Positions 14,809 through 22,403 are shown, numbered from the stretch's first letter. The stretch: 23,463 bases of DNA from an uncultured Roseburia sp. (GCA_910587865.1 CAJUNX010000021.1:43823-67285), one strand, 5' to 3'. The notes: generated from the letters alone by a model not told the origin. Numbers and translations are program-made.

Positions 14809-15603
14809 ATGGCTGATTTAAAGATATGTGTGCAAAACGGGCAGGGAGAGGAAAAGTGTCTGGCCTGCGGCAAAGACCGGATTCATCTGGTCTTCAGAGG
14901 TGAGTATGAGCCGGGGGACCGGATCGTATTTGAGACGGACGAGACGGATGCCTATTATGTGATCCGCGCAGACAGCTGCATGGATGAAGCTTATGTCTGG
15001 CTGACGGAGCCGCAGGTGATCTTTGAGATTCCGTTTGAGATGCAGAGAATCTCAAAGAATGCGGGCTGCTTTGCCGGTGAGACCCATTACCTCACGATGC
15101 GAAAAGCGCAGCCGAAGGAGAATCAGAACTACCGCAATCTCGCAAAAAATGTGATCGACCGGCACGACGCTTCCGGCTGCTATCCCCATGTTTCCGCGAA
15201 TGCCGAGACGAGGGGAGAGGCGCTGTTTGCCGTGCAGAATGTGATCGACGGCGTGACGGCGAACGAATGCCACTGGCCCTGGCCGTATCAGTCCTGGGGG
15301 ATCAACCGCAGGGAGGATGCCATGCTGACGTTAGAGTTCGGCAGGCCGGTGGATATCGACCGGATCTGTCTGGTAACCAGGGCGGATTTTCCGCATGACA
15401 GCTGGTGGACAGAGGCGACCGTGACCTTTTCGGACGGCAGCACGGAGGTGCTTTCGATGGAAAAAAGCGCACGGCCGCATGAATTTGCAGTGGAGAGAAC
15501 GGGCATCACCTGGCTGACGCTCGGGAAACTGATCAAGGCGGATGATCCGTCGCCCTTCCCGGCGCTGACACAGATCGAGGTCTACGGAAAAAATACCATA
15601 TAG
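14809..15603 (+). CDS. Cytosolic beta-sandwich protein with discoidin (F5/8C)-like C-terminus, function unknown
   Basis: The product has 264 residues. There is no signal peptide or membrane segment. Residues 1-100 look like a beta-sandwich (IHLVFRGEYEPGDRIVFETD, AYVWLTEPQVIFEIPFEM). From about residue 135 the pattern is that of F5/8 type C sugar-binding domains (NVIDGVTANECHWPWPYQSW, LEFGRPVDIDRICLVTRADF, TVTFSDGSTEVLSMEK, ending TQIEVYG). No catalytic motif is evident. The ATG at 14809 is chosen over an extension to 14689 because GGAG lies eight bases upstream. As the last gene of the uronate operon it could bind or process a sugar inside the cell. The fold is inferred from sequence pattern only. 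Confidence 0.7.
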   Translation: MADLKICVQNGQGEEKCLACGKDRIHLVFRGEYEPGDRIVFETDETDAYYVIRADSCMDEAYVWLTEPQVIFEIPFEMQRISKNAGCFAGETHYLTMRKAQPKENQNYRNLAKNVIDRHDASGCYPHVSANAETRGEALFAVQNVIDGVTANECHWPWPYQSWGINRREDAMLTLEFGRPVDIDRICLVTRADFPHDSWWTEATVTFSDGSTEVLSMEKSARPHEFAVERTGITWLTLGKLIKADDPSPFPALTQIEVYGKNTI

Positions 15604-15965
15604 AAACTCGCAGAGCAGACGATCAGGATTTCTTTTTCTCCGGGCAGTTTCCCGGACCCTGCGGGCAGGACCGCCCGTTTTACGATATAACTTGAGGGCG
15701 TCGTGCCGTTTGCCGCGCAGGCGGCCGGGAAGCTGATCGTGTGCCCGGGCCTTCGACATTTTTTTCTGTAAACCAGGCGAAAAGAGATCTTCCGTCTGTT
15801 CCGCGAATTCCGGGACGGCGGATATGTGAAACAGTCAGAGGAGGGGCAGTGAGAGAAAATCAGCAAAATTTTTCTGAATATTGAGCGGATGTTACAGGTT
15901 TTCAGGCAAAGGGGCCATGCCGTCGGCGCACAGCGACATCAATCAGTGTGCCCCGGTATGGCTGA
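15604..15965. other. Gene-free spacer between the uronate operon and the PHP phosphatase gene
   Basis: I see no convincing gene. A reverse reading over 15582-15866 has no ribosome site or recognisable domain. GCGGGCAGGACCGCCCGTTTTA near 15659-15680 could be a weak terminator for the forward operon (5-bp GC stem, four Ts). A 27-codon forward fragment ending at the TGA near 15850 starts straight after a stop codon and is not assignable. Confidence 0.4.
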
Positions 15966-15993
15966 CGTAAAAATATGATCCTGTGTCATATGA
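15966..15993 (-). terminator. Weak terminator candidate of the PHP phosphatase gene
   Basis: On the reverse strand ATATGA and TCATAT form a 6-bp stem followed by TTTTTA. A second small hairpin (GTCTGT/ACAGAC, 15997-16022) overlaps the stop codon. The geometry is right but the stems are short. Confidence 0.4.
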
Positions 15994-16014
15994 AAAGTCT
16001 GTTCCTGACAGTTT

Positions 16015-16815
16015 TTACAGACGGATAAATTCCGGCTTCCGTTTCCGAAACACCGTATAATAAGAAAAGCCGCAGCTCTTTAGGATTTCCGTCACCCGCT
16101 CAAACGCAAATGCGACATGTGCGGTATCGTGTGCGTCGGAGCCGATGGTGATGATCTCGCCGCCGAGCGCGCGGTAGCGCGTGATGATGTCCTCTGTGGG
16201 ATTGGGATGTAAAAGACCGTAGGAAAATCCTCCGGTGTTGATCTCAATCCCTTTTCCGCGCCCGATCAGAGCGGTGAGAATCGGGTCGATCAGATCCTGA
16301 TATTTTCGAAAACTGTAGTTTTTATCCTGATTCGGGCCGTAGCGGACCACGTAGTCGATGTGGCCGTAGACGTCAAACCCGTCAAATGCCCTGATATTTT
16401 CCAAAATCGATGAAAAATATTCCCGGTAGCATTCCTCCTCCGTCCGCCCTTCATAGAACGCCAGATAATACGGATCCGCACCGTGCACGACATGTGAGGA
16501 ACCGATGACAAAATCAAACGGATAGCGCGCCAGCAGCGCCGTATGTTCCGCGGCCAGGTGCGGCTGCAGGCCGAGCTCGATGCCGAAGCGGACTGGCAGC
16601 CGGTCGGAATATGCGTCCCGCAGCCGTTCCAATGAGGCCCGGTATGCCGGAAGATCCAGAAGAAACAGTTCCGGCTCGCCCGGGTAATCGAGATCGAGAT
16701 GTTCGGTAAAGCAGATGCCGGGCAGCTGTTTCTGGATCGCCGCTTCGATCATATCGGCCGGCGCGGCTTTGCCGTCGCCGGAAAACGTCGTGTGCATATG
16801 CGTATCCCAAAGCAT
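16015..16815 (-). CDS. PHP-domain phosphatase, histidinol-phosphatase (HisJ) family
   Basis: The product has 266 residues, the usual length of single-domain PHP phosphatases. Metal-binding PHP motifs are visible in order: DTHMHTTFSGDGK, GICFTEHLDLDYP, FGIELGLQPH, FVIGSSHVVHGADPYYLAFY, DVYGHIDYVVRYG and TIGSDAHDTAHVAFAFERVT. The family hydrolyses L-histidinol phosphate in histidine synthesis, although many members act on other phosphoesters, and no his gene lies nearby. The ATG at 16815 has AAAGGAG five bases upstream; the 63-residue extension to 17004 is Arg/Pro-rich with no homology and is rejected. Its own promoter is predicted at 16971-17000, divergent from gap. Confidence 0.88.
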   Translation of the reverse strand: MLWDTHMHTTFSGDGKAAPADMIEAAIQKQLPGICFTEHLDLDYPGEPELFLLDLPAYRASLERLRDAYSDRLPVRFGIELGLQPHLAAEHTALLARYPFDFVIGSSHVVHGADPYYLAFYEGRTEEECYREYFSSILENIRAFDGFDVYGHIDYVVRYGPNQDKNYSFRKYQDLIDPILTALIGRGKGIEINTGGFSYGLLHPNPTEDIITRYRALGGEIITIGSDAHDTAHVAFAFERVTEILKSCGFSYYTVFRKRKPEFIRL

Positions 16816-16970
16816 AAGAGCTCCTTTCTTCCGGCCTTTCGTGCCATGCCGGTTCGTCCGATCATGCCGTGCTGTTTCCGGCAGTCTGAGCCTGCCCGCG
16901 TCGGAAACCGCGGGAGGAATGCCGGACCGGTCGTGCCGGCTGTCAGGCGGTGCGTTTGTCTGCTGTGACC

Positions 16971-17000
16971 AGTGTACAACAGGTTTCCGGGTTTCGTCAA
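16971..17000 (-). promoter_or_regulatory. Predicted promoter of the PHP phosphatase gene
   Basis: On the reverse strand TTGACG (16995-17000) and TACACT (16971-16976) are separated by 18 bp. The leader of about 150 nt ends in a good ribosome site. The stretch between the two divergent promoters (17001-17138) shows nothing else I can support. Confidence 0.6.
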
Positions 17001-17138
17001 ACACTGTCCGGATTTTTCCGCGCCGGAGTCCGGAACACCGTCAGATTGCACAAAAAAACACCTCTTTCTGGAAAAACGACGAAAAGGATCCCATTTAGTG
17101 AAAAATTTAACAAAGCCAGACAAAGTATGGAAAAGGGC

Positions 17139-17167
17139 TTGAACTTTCACCAAAAATTGGTTAGAAT
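17139..17167 (+). promoter_or_regulatory. gap promoter
   Basis: TTGAAC (17139-17144), a 17-bp spacer and TAGAAT (17162-17167) form a near-consensus sigma-A promoter. The leader of about 100 nt is GC-rich; CCGGGCA and TGCCCGG within it can pair. No CggR-like gene is in the window. Confidence 0.8.
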
Positions 17168-17273
17168 AGAAAAAGCACGGAGTCCGGGCAGTCACACGCC
17201 GGTTTCCGGGTATCTGTGCCCGGGGCAGACAAGCCCGGCGATCACATTTTATCAATTCTAGGAGGAATTAAAA

Positions 17274-18290
17274 ATGGCAGTAAGAGTAGCGATTAATGGT
17301 TTTGGCCGTATCGGCCGTCTTGCGTTCAGACAGATGTTTGGAGCAGAAGGCTACGAAGTAGTGGCAATCAATGATCTGACAAGCCCGAAGATGCTTGCTC
17401 ACTTATTGAAGTATGATTCATCCCAGGGTAAGTACGAACTGGCTGACAAGGTAACGGCCGGCGAGGACTCCATCACGGTTGACGGCAAAGAGATCAAGAT
17501 CTACGCATTCCCGGATGCAAACAACTGCCCGTGGGGAGAGCTGAAGGTTGACGTTGTGTTAGAGTGCTCCGGTTTCTACACCAGCAAGGCTAAGGCTGAG
17601 GCTCACATCAATGCAGGAGCAAGAAAAGTTGTTATCTCCGCTCCGGCAGGCAACGATCTTCCTACAATCGTATACAACACGAACCACGAGACCTTAAAGG
17701 CAGAGGATACCATCATCTCCGCAGCTTCCTGTACGACGAACTGCCTTGCACCGATGGCTGACGCTCTGAACAAGTACGCACCGATCCAGTCCGGTATCAT
17801 GGTGACCATCCACGCTTACACCGGCGATCAGATGACCCTTGACGGACCGCAGAGAAAGGGCGACTTAAGAAGAAGCCGCGCAGCTGCAGTCAATATCGTT
17901 CCGAACAGCACGGGCGCTGCAAAGGCAATCGGCCTTGTTATTCCGGAGTTAAACGGCAAGCTGATCGGTTCCGCACAGCGTGTTCCGACCCCGACCGGTT
18001 CCACCACGATCTTAACGGCTGTTGTGAAGAAGGCGGACGTGACGGTTGACGGCATCAATGCAGCGATGAAGGCAGCGGCGAACGAGTCCTTCGGTTACAA
18101 CGAGGATGAGATCGTTTCCTCCGATATCGTAGGAATGAGATTCGGTTCCTTATTCGATGCGACACAGACCATGGTCAGCAAAATTTCCGATGATCTGTAT
18201 GAGGTACAGGTTATTTCCTGGTATGACAACGAGAATTCCTACACCTCTCAGATGGTTCGCACCATCAAGTACTTCAGCGAGCTTGCATAA
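17274..18290 (+). CDS. gap: Glyceraldehyde-3-phosphate dehydrogenase, type I
   Basis: This 338-residue enzyme oxidises glyceraldehyde 3-phosphate to 1,3-bisphosphoglycerate with NAD+ in glycolysis. The N-terminus VAINGFGRIGRLAFRQMF is the Rossmann nucleotide-binding motif. The catalytic Cys153 lies in SAASCTTNCLAPM and the partner His180 in HAYTGDQ. VPTPTGSTTIL and SWYDNENSYTSQMVRTIKYF are usual for the family. The ribosome site AGGAGG is strong and codon use is notably biased (for example GTT and CGT), as in highly expressed genes. An intrinsic terminator separates it from pgk, so pgk expression must depend on read-through or an unseen promoter. Confidence 0.98.
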   Translation: MAVRVAINGFGRIGRLAFRQMFGAEGYEVVAINDLTSPKMLAHLLKYDSSQGKYELADKVTAGEDSITVDGKEIKIYAFPDANNCPWGELKVDVVLECSGFYTSKAKAEAHINAGARKVVISAPAGNDLPTIVYNTNHETLKAEDTIISAASCTTNCLAPMADALNKYAPIQSGIMVTIHAYTGDQMTLDGPQRKGDLRRSRAAAVNIVPNSTGAAKAIGLVIPELNGKLIGSAQRVPTPTGSTTILTAVVKKADVTVDGINAAMKAAANESFGYNEDEIVSSDIVGMRFGSLFDATQTMVSKISDDLYEVQVISWYDNENSYTSQMVRTIKYFSELA

Positions 18291-18321
18291 GACGCGGAAG
18301 AGTGAAGTAAGACTCAGGAAA

Positions 18322-18353
18322 GGGTCCGGTCTGTATGGACCGGATCCTTTTTT
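18322..18353 (+). terminator. Intrinsic terminator after gap
   Basis: GGGTCCGGTC and GACCGGATCC form a stem with one G-U pair, followed by six Ts (18348-18353). It should set the gap to pgk expression ratio. Confidence 0.8.
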
Positions 18354-18383
18354 CATGATTCGTTTTTGAAAGGAAAACAGGGA

Positions 18384-18476
18384 GGAAAATCCTGCACAGC
18401 CTGCTGGGCATTGCTCCATGCAGGGGCAGATCCTCAGCAGATGCTGAGGTGCATTTTCCTTCGGAAAACAAGGAGG
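18384..18476 (+). promoter_or_regulatory. Structured pgk leader with mutually exclusive hairpins
   Basis: GGAAAAT (18384-18390) can pair with ATTTTCC (18453-18459), continued by GCAC (18394-18397) with GTGC (18449-18452). This closes a junction that holds a perfect 8-bp hairpin, CCTCAGCA/TGCTGAGG (18432-18449). The same TTTTCC (18454-18459) can instead pair with GGAAAA (18463-18468), immediately before the AGGAGG ribosome site. I see no sigma-A promoter between the gap terminator and this leader. It matches no riboswitch class that I know. Confidence 0.45.
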
Positions 18477-18484
18477 AAATACCC

Positions 18485-19708
18485 ATGGCTTTAAATAAGA
18501 AATCCGTAGATGATATCCAGGTAAAAGGAAAGAGAGTCCTGGTGAGATGTGACTTTAACGTGCCGTTAAAAGAGGGTGCGATCACGGACGAGACGCGTAT
18601 CAAAGCAGCGCTTCCGACGATCCAGAAGCTGATCGACGAGGGCGGAAAAGTGATTCTCTGCTCCCATCTCGGCAAGGTAAAGAACGGCCCGAACGAGGGA
18701 GAGTCCTTAGCGCCGGTGGCAAAGAGCCTCTCTGAGAAGCTCGGAAAGGAAGTCGTATTTGTATCCGATTACAATGTGACGGGCGAGGCGGCTACCGCGG
18801 CGGTGAATGCGATGAACGAGGGCGACGTGGTACTGCTTCAGAACACCCGTTTCCGCGGCAGTGAAGAGACCAAAAACGGTGAGGAGTTCAGCAAAGAGCT
18901 GGCTGACCTTGCAGATGTCTATGTATGCGATGCATTCGGTTCGTCCCACCGCGCACATGCTTCCGTGGCCGGCGTCACGAAGTTTATCACGGAGAAGGGC
19001 GGCGAGAACGCGGTTGGTTATCTGATGCAGAAGGAAATCGATTTCCTGGGCAATGCAGTGGAGAATCCGGTACGCCCGTTCGTGGCGATTCTTGGCGGCG
19101 CAAAGGTTGCCGACAAGTTAAACGTCATCTCGAACCTGCTTGAGAAGTGCGATACCTTAATCATCGGCGGTGGTATGGCCTATACCTTCTTAAAGGCAAA
19201 GGGCTATGAGATCGGAAAATCTCTCGTGGACGACACGAAGCTGGACTACTGCAAAGAGATGCTGGAGAAGGCGGAGAAGCTTGGCAAGAAGCTGCTGCTT
19301 CCGGTTGACTCTGTGACGATTGCAGACTTCCCGAACCCGATCGACGCTCCGGTTGAGGTGCAGAATTGTGATGTTGCCGATATGCCGGCGGACCGTGAGG
19401 GCTGCGATATCGGACCGAAGACCGCCCAGATGTACGCGGATGCCGTGAAGAGCGCGAAGACCGTTGTCTGGAACGGACCGATGGGCGTCTTTGAGAATCC
19501 GACGCTTGCAGCAGGTACGATCGCAGTGGCAAAGGCTCTGGCAGAGACCGATGCGACGACGATCATCGGCGGCGGCGATTCCGCGGCAGCCGTAAACCAG
19601 CTTGGATTCGGTGACAAGATGAGCCATATCTCCACCGGCGGCGGAGCTTCCTTAGAGTTCTTAGAGGGCAGGGAGCTTCCGGGCGTTGTGGCGGCTGACG
19701 ACAAATAA
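18485..19708 (+). CDS. pgk: Phosphoglycerate kinase
   Basis: The product has 407 residues. It transfers phosphate from 1,3-bisphosphoglycerate to ADP. Landmarks are VRCDFNVPLKEG at the N-terminus, ILCSHLGKVK, DVYVCDAFGSSHRAHASVAG, FVAILGGAKVADKLNVI, VVWNGPMGVFENP, and GGGDSAAAV with STGGGASLEFLEG near the C-terminus. The 'SHLGKVK' loop replaces the more common SHLGRPK. The start at ATG 18485 follows AGGAGG; the GTG at 18449 lies inside the structured leader and is rejected. It lies between gap and tpiA, the classic triose-phosphate gene order. Confidence 0.97.
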   Translation: MALNKKSVDDIQVKGKRVLVRCDFNVPLKEGAITDETRIKAALPTIQKLIDEGGKVILCSHLGKVKNGPNEGESLAPVAKSLSEKLGKEVVFVSDYNVTGEAATAAVNAMNEGDVVLLQNTRFRGSEETKNGEEFSKELADLADVYVCDAFGSSHRAHASVAGVTKFITEKGGENAVGYLMQKEIDFLGNAVENPVRPFVAILGGAKVADKLNVISNLLEKCDTLIIGGGMAYTFLKAKGYEIGKSLVDDTKLDYCKEMLEKAEKLGKKLLLPVDSVTIADFPNPIDAPVEVQNCDVADMPADREGCDIGPKTAQMYADAVKSAKTVVWNGPMGVFENPTLAAGTIAVAKALAETDATTIIGGGDSAAAVNQLGFGDKMSHISTGGGASLEFLEGRELPGVVAADDK

Positions 19709-19720
19709 GAAGTACGGTAA

Positions 19721-19794
19721 ACGGACAGCGCGCACCCGCGGACTGTTCCAGTGTAAAAACAAAAAACAACGGACAGCGCGCACCCGCGGACTGT
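19721..19794 (+). repeat. 26-bp direct repeat, two copies, 48-bp period, each a hairpin
   Basis: The 26-mer starting ACGGACAGCGCGCACCCGCG occurs at 19721-19746 and 19769-19794 without mismatch. The sequence after each copy is also related (TGTAAAAA in both). Within a copy GACAG pairs with CTGTC or CTGTT and CGCG with GCG. A further hairpin (CGCAGACC with GGTCTGCG, about 19813-19840) follows. The array fills most of the pgk-tpiA spacer and has no T-run. Confidence 0.75.
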
Positions 19795-19875
19795 CTTATG
19801 TAAAAAGAGAACGCAGACCTGTGCGATCTGCCCGGGTCTGCGGGCGATAAAGTCTGTGTGCAAATGGAGGAAATC

Positions 19876-20625
19876 ATGGCAAGAAAGAAAATTGTGGCGG
19901 GCAACTGGAAGATGAACATGACACCGAGCCAGGCAGTTGCGCTTGCAGAGGAGTTAAAACCGCTTGTGGCGAGCGATGACGTGGACGTTGTCTACTGTGT
20001 GCCGGCGATCGACATCGTACCGGTGATCGAGGCAGTAAAGGGTACAAACGTAGCTGTAGGAGCCGAGAATATGTACTATGAGGAGAAGGGCGCTTACACG
20101 GGCGAGATTTCTCCGGAGATGTTAGTGGATGCAGGCGTGAAGTATGTCATTATCGGACATTCCGAGAGACGCGATTACTTCAAAGAGTGCGACTGCATGC
20201 TCAACAAGAAAGTAAAGAAAGCGTTTGAGCACAACCTGATCCCGATTCTCTGCTGCGGCGAGTCCTTAGAGCAGAGAGAGATGGGCGTGACGCTCGACTG
20301 GATCCGTCTGCAGATCAAGTCTGATTTACAGGATGTGACCGCAGAGCAGGTGGCGTCGATGGTTATCGCTTATGAGCCGATCTGGGCGATCGGAACGGGC
20401 CGCACCGCGACGACGGAGCAGGCGCAGGAAGTCTGCAGGGCGATCCGTGACTGCATCGCGGAGATTTATGATACCGACACGGCGGAGAAGGTCCGCATTC
20501 AGTACGGCGGTTCCGTGAACGCGGGCAACGCGGCGGAGCTGTTCGCACAGCCGGATATCGACGGCGGTTTGGTCGGCGGCGCTTCACTGAAGGCTGAGTT
20601 CGGAAAGATCGTGAACTATAAATAA
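19876..20625 (+). CDS. tpiA: Triose-phosphate isomerase
   Basis: The product has 249 residues, the usual length. It interconverts dihydroxyacetone phosphate and glyceraldehyde 3-phosphate. Catalytic residues are Lys12 in GNWKMN, His95 in IIGHSERR and Glu167 in AYEPIWAIGTGRTAT. The phosphate-binding IQYGGSVN and GLVGGASLKAEFGKIV close the C-terminus. The start at ATG 19876 has GGAGG seven bases upstream; the alternative at 19858 places that site inside the gene. A strong terminator follows, ending the glycolytic cluster. The long repeat-bearing spacer from pgk may set its separate RNA stability. Confidence 0.98.
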   Translation: MARKKIVAGNWKMNMTPSQAVALAEELKPLVASDDVDVVYCVPAIDIVPVIEAVKGTNVAVGAENMYYEEKGAYTGEISPEMLVDAGVKYVIIGHSERRDYFKECDCMLNKKVKKAFEHNLIPILCCGESLEQREMGVTLDWIRLQIKSDLQDVTAEQVASMVIAYEPIWAIGTGRTATTEQAQEVCRAIRDCIAEIYDTDTAEKVRIQYGGSVNAGNAAELFAQPDIDGGLVGGASLKAEFGKIVNYK

Positions 20626-20648
20626 ATCTAAACCTGCACAATAAAAGG

Positions 20649-20690
20649 CACCAGATACAGGAAATAAAACGTCTGTATCTGGTGTTTTTT
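20649..20690 (+). terminator. Intrinsic terminator after tpiA
   Basis: A perfect 12-bp stem (20649-20660 with 20673-20684) has a 12-nt loop and six following Ts. Confidence 0.95.
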
Positions 20691-20791
20691 GGTGGCCTTT
20701 AACCGTATATTTCGTAAGCGTCAAATCAGATAGTGGATATCAAAAGAATAACACCTGAAATGTAAAATCACATTAGGTGAAATTATGAAGA

Positions 20792-20941
20792 TTGAGAGAG
20801 GAACGACGATTTGATTTTCACGATATAGGGCTCGCCATCAAACGGGCGCGGGAGGCCAGCGGGATGACGCAGGAGCAACCGGCCTATATTGCTGACCCTC
20901 CGCATATCATCATGTATAAGGAGAATGACGGCCAGCACTGA
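20792..20941 (+). pseudogene. XRE-family helix-turn-helix regulator of mobile-element type, remnant
   Basis: The forward frame reads FDFHDIGLAIKRAREASGMT, then QEQPAYIADP and IIMYKENDGQH before a TGA. This resembles the first 40 or so residues of small XRE regulators carried by conjugative elements, in which the N-terminal helix-turn-helix is followed by a GQHPSL-like segment. There is no ATG in a suitable position and the helix-turn-helix appears degraded (a proline and a DPP stretch). A small hairpin (CACCT...AGGTG, about 20751-20785) lies just upstream. The piece is a non-functional remnant. Confidence 0.6.
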
Positions 20942-21215
20942 AGCCGGCGCATGTGAATCCCCGCTATGTGAAGAAATCGAAAGAGCTGGATGACAGCAAC
21001 CGCAATAAGAATGACTGCAAAGACCCAAATGGCGTTACAGTGACCTTCCGGAAAAGGGCACGTACCTGGTCGCGGTGCTGCCGGACAACATCAAATCCCC
21101 CATGCTGACCGCGGAATGGGAATCCATGCTGAAACAGGTGGAGCATAAAATATTTGCAAAACTGCATTACAGAGAATATAATAAGAGGCAGACTGTGCTT
21201 TTGTGGATTTTGTAA
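20942..21215 (+). pseudogene. IS110-like transposase fragment, frameshifted
   Basis: One frame from about 20944 reads HVNPRYVKKSKELDD, then NKNDCKDP. This resembles the RuvC-like N-terminal segment of IS110-family transposases (VNP..VKKSKELDD..KND.KD). The reading then continues in another frame from 21033 (RYSDLPEKGTY, then LVAVLPDNIK) to a TAA at 21213, where I no longer recognise the family. It lacks a start, a complete catalytic domain and recognisable ends. The downstream promoter for the AraC gene lies inside this stretch. Confidence 0.5.
21154..21182 (+). promoter_or_regulatory. Promoter of the second AraC gene
   Basis: TTGCAA (21154-21159), 17 bp and a perfect TATAAT (21177-21182). 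The transcript would carry a leader of about 210 nt containing a long hairpin. Confidence 0.6.
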
Positions 21216-21274
21216 TCTATGCGGATTTCGTGCCTGGAAGAAAAGAGGCTATCGGCTGGAAACTGGTGCCATAG

Positions 21275-21316
21275 TATGCAGAAAAGCTGCCAGTGGCAGG
21301 TTTTCTGTAATGCATA
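21275..21316 (+). promoter_or_regulatory. Long hairpin in the leader of the second AraC gene
   Basis: Three perfect helices stack in register: TATGC/GCATA, AGAAAA/TTTTCT and CTGCCA/TGGCAG. Only single-G mismatches and a GTAAT bulge interrupt them, and the terminal loop is very small. No T-run follows. I could not match it to a known riboswitch. Confidence 0.6.
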
Positions 21317-21401
21317 GGATTTGGGCATATGTTTTGATAAAGCTGTGCGGGGTGCAGGCAGGATAAGGGGCTGCATGGCGGCTCCTGTAAAAAGAGGTGT
21401 T

Positions 21402-22385
21402 ATGATGGATGACAGAGAAAAGGATGAAAGGAAGATCTGCTGCGCCCTGTGCAGTGAATCAGGCAAATCCCCGGAATACGGGCCTAAGATACATAGATTC
21501 CGAAATGGCAGGGGTGATGCAGAGGTTGATTCCTACAAAGTGTTTCCGGGAATTGAGCTGAATATTTACTCTGTGCATATGGACAGCTTTTTCTTCGGGG
21601 CAGAGGAAGAGGGAAACTTTATGGAAATACACCACTGCCGTGAAGGGCGCATGGAGCAGGTGCTGGAGGACGGGAGCGCCTATATTATGCCGGGTGACCT
21701 GTCCGTTACGGTAAAAAGACAGCGTTCCGGCGAATACAGTTTCCCCCTCTGCCATTACCACGGCATTTCCATATGCATTGATACCGATGCCGCGCCGGAG
21801 TGCCTTTCCTGTTTCCTGGAGGATGTGAATGTCCGTCCCAGGGAGCTGGCAGGGCGGCTGTGCGCAGACAAAAACTGTTTTATGATCCGTTCCCAGGCAT
21901 ATATCGAGCATATCTTTTCTGAGCTGTATTCGGTGCCGGAAGAATGCAGAAAAGGGTATTTCAAAATAAAGGTTCTAGAGCTGCTTTTTGTGCTTGGGAG
22001 CGTCAGCCCGGAAAAGAACAGCGCACCCGCTCTTTCGCTGTCAAAACTGCAGGTGGACCTTGCCAAAGAAGCCGCCGCATGGCTTGCAAAGAATTTAGAC
22101 AGGCAGGTATCCGTGTCTGAGCTTTCCGGCAGGTTCCATGTATCGCAGACCCATCTTCAGAACGCATTCAAAGGCGTGTATGGCGTTCCCGTGAGTTCCT
22201 ATACCCGGATTTTGAAAATGCAGTCTGCCGCCCTGCGGCTGATCCATACGGATGCCGCCATATTGGAGATCGCCTCCGAATTTGGGTACAGCAATGCGGG
22301 GAAATTTGCTGCTGCATTCCAGAAGATCATGGGGGAGACTCCGGGCGAATACCGGAAAATGCACGGCAGTATGGTATGGCAGTGA
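21402..22385 (+). CDS. AraC-family transcriptional regulator (putative iron-locus regulator)
   Basis: The product has 327 residues (326 if it starts at the adjacent ATG at 21405). The N-terminal 200 residues include a cysteine-containing start (ICCALCSESG) and a sensor-like beta-rich part (FMEIHHCREGRMEQVLEDGS, YIMPGDLSVTV). The C-terminal AraC domain has both helix-turn-helices: VSVSELSGRFHVSQTHLQNA with FKGVYGVPVSSY, and AILEIASEFGYSNAGKFAAA with FQKIMGETPGEYRK. AGAGGTGTT precedes the start. AraC proteins of this N-terminal type can respond to metals or siderophores, and the downstream DUF2325/DUF3793 pair with a DtxR-like operator fits an iron context. The effector is inferred only. Confidence 0.88.
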   Translation: MMDDREKDERKICCALCSESGKSPEYGPKIHRFRNGRGDAEVDSYKVFPGIELNIYSVHMDSFFFGAEEEGNFMEIHHCREGRMEQVLEDGSAYIMPGDLSVTVKRQRSGEYSFPLCHYHGISICIDTDAAPECLSCFLEDVNVRPRELAGRLCADKNCFMIRSQAYIEHIFSELYSVPEECRKGYFKIKVLELLFVLGSVSPEKNSAPALSLSKLQVDLAKEAAAWLAKNLDRQVSVSELSGRFHVSQTHLQNAFKGVYGVPVSSYTRILKMQSAALRLIHTDAAILEIASEFGYSNAGKFAAAFQKIMGETPGEYRKMHGSMVWQ

Positions 22386-22403
22386 CAGCCGCTTCATAAC
22401 GGT

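Noticed and set aside
15582..15866. Reverse 94-codon frame after the discoidin-like gene, whose end faintly recalls an AraC tail (CAANGTTPSSYIVKR)
   Set aside because: There is no helix-turn-helix, the start is unsupported and the remainder is low-complexity Ser/Arg. The resemblance is too short to call.
16749..17255. Reverse 168-codon frame over the hisJ-like start and the gap promoter
   Set aside because: It overlaps the 5' end of the phosphatase in another frame and a near-consensus promoter, with no recognisable domain.
18359..18485. Search for a separate sigma-A promoter of pgk
   Set aside because: No -35/-10 pair with acceptable spacing was found between the gap terminator and the pgk start.
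19721..19794. Two direct repeats considered as a minimal CRISPR array
   Set aside because: There are only two units, the 22-nt spacer is A-rich, the repeats themselves fold as GC hairpins, and no cas genes are nearby.
21240..21320. AraC leader considered as a cobalamin or molybdenum-cofactor riboswitch
   Set aside because: It lacks the conserved cobalamin core (GCCACTG and the CCGC box) and the Moco motif. Only generic hairpins are visible.
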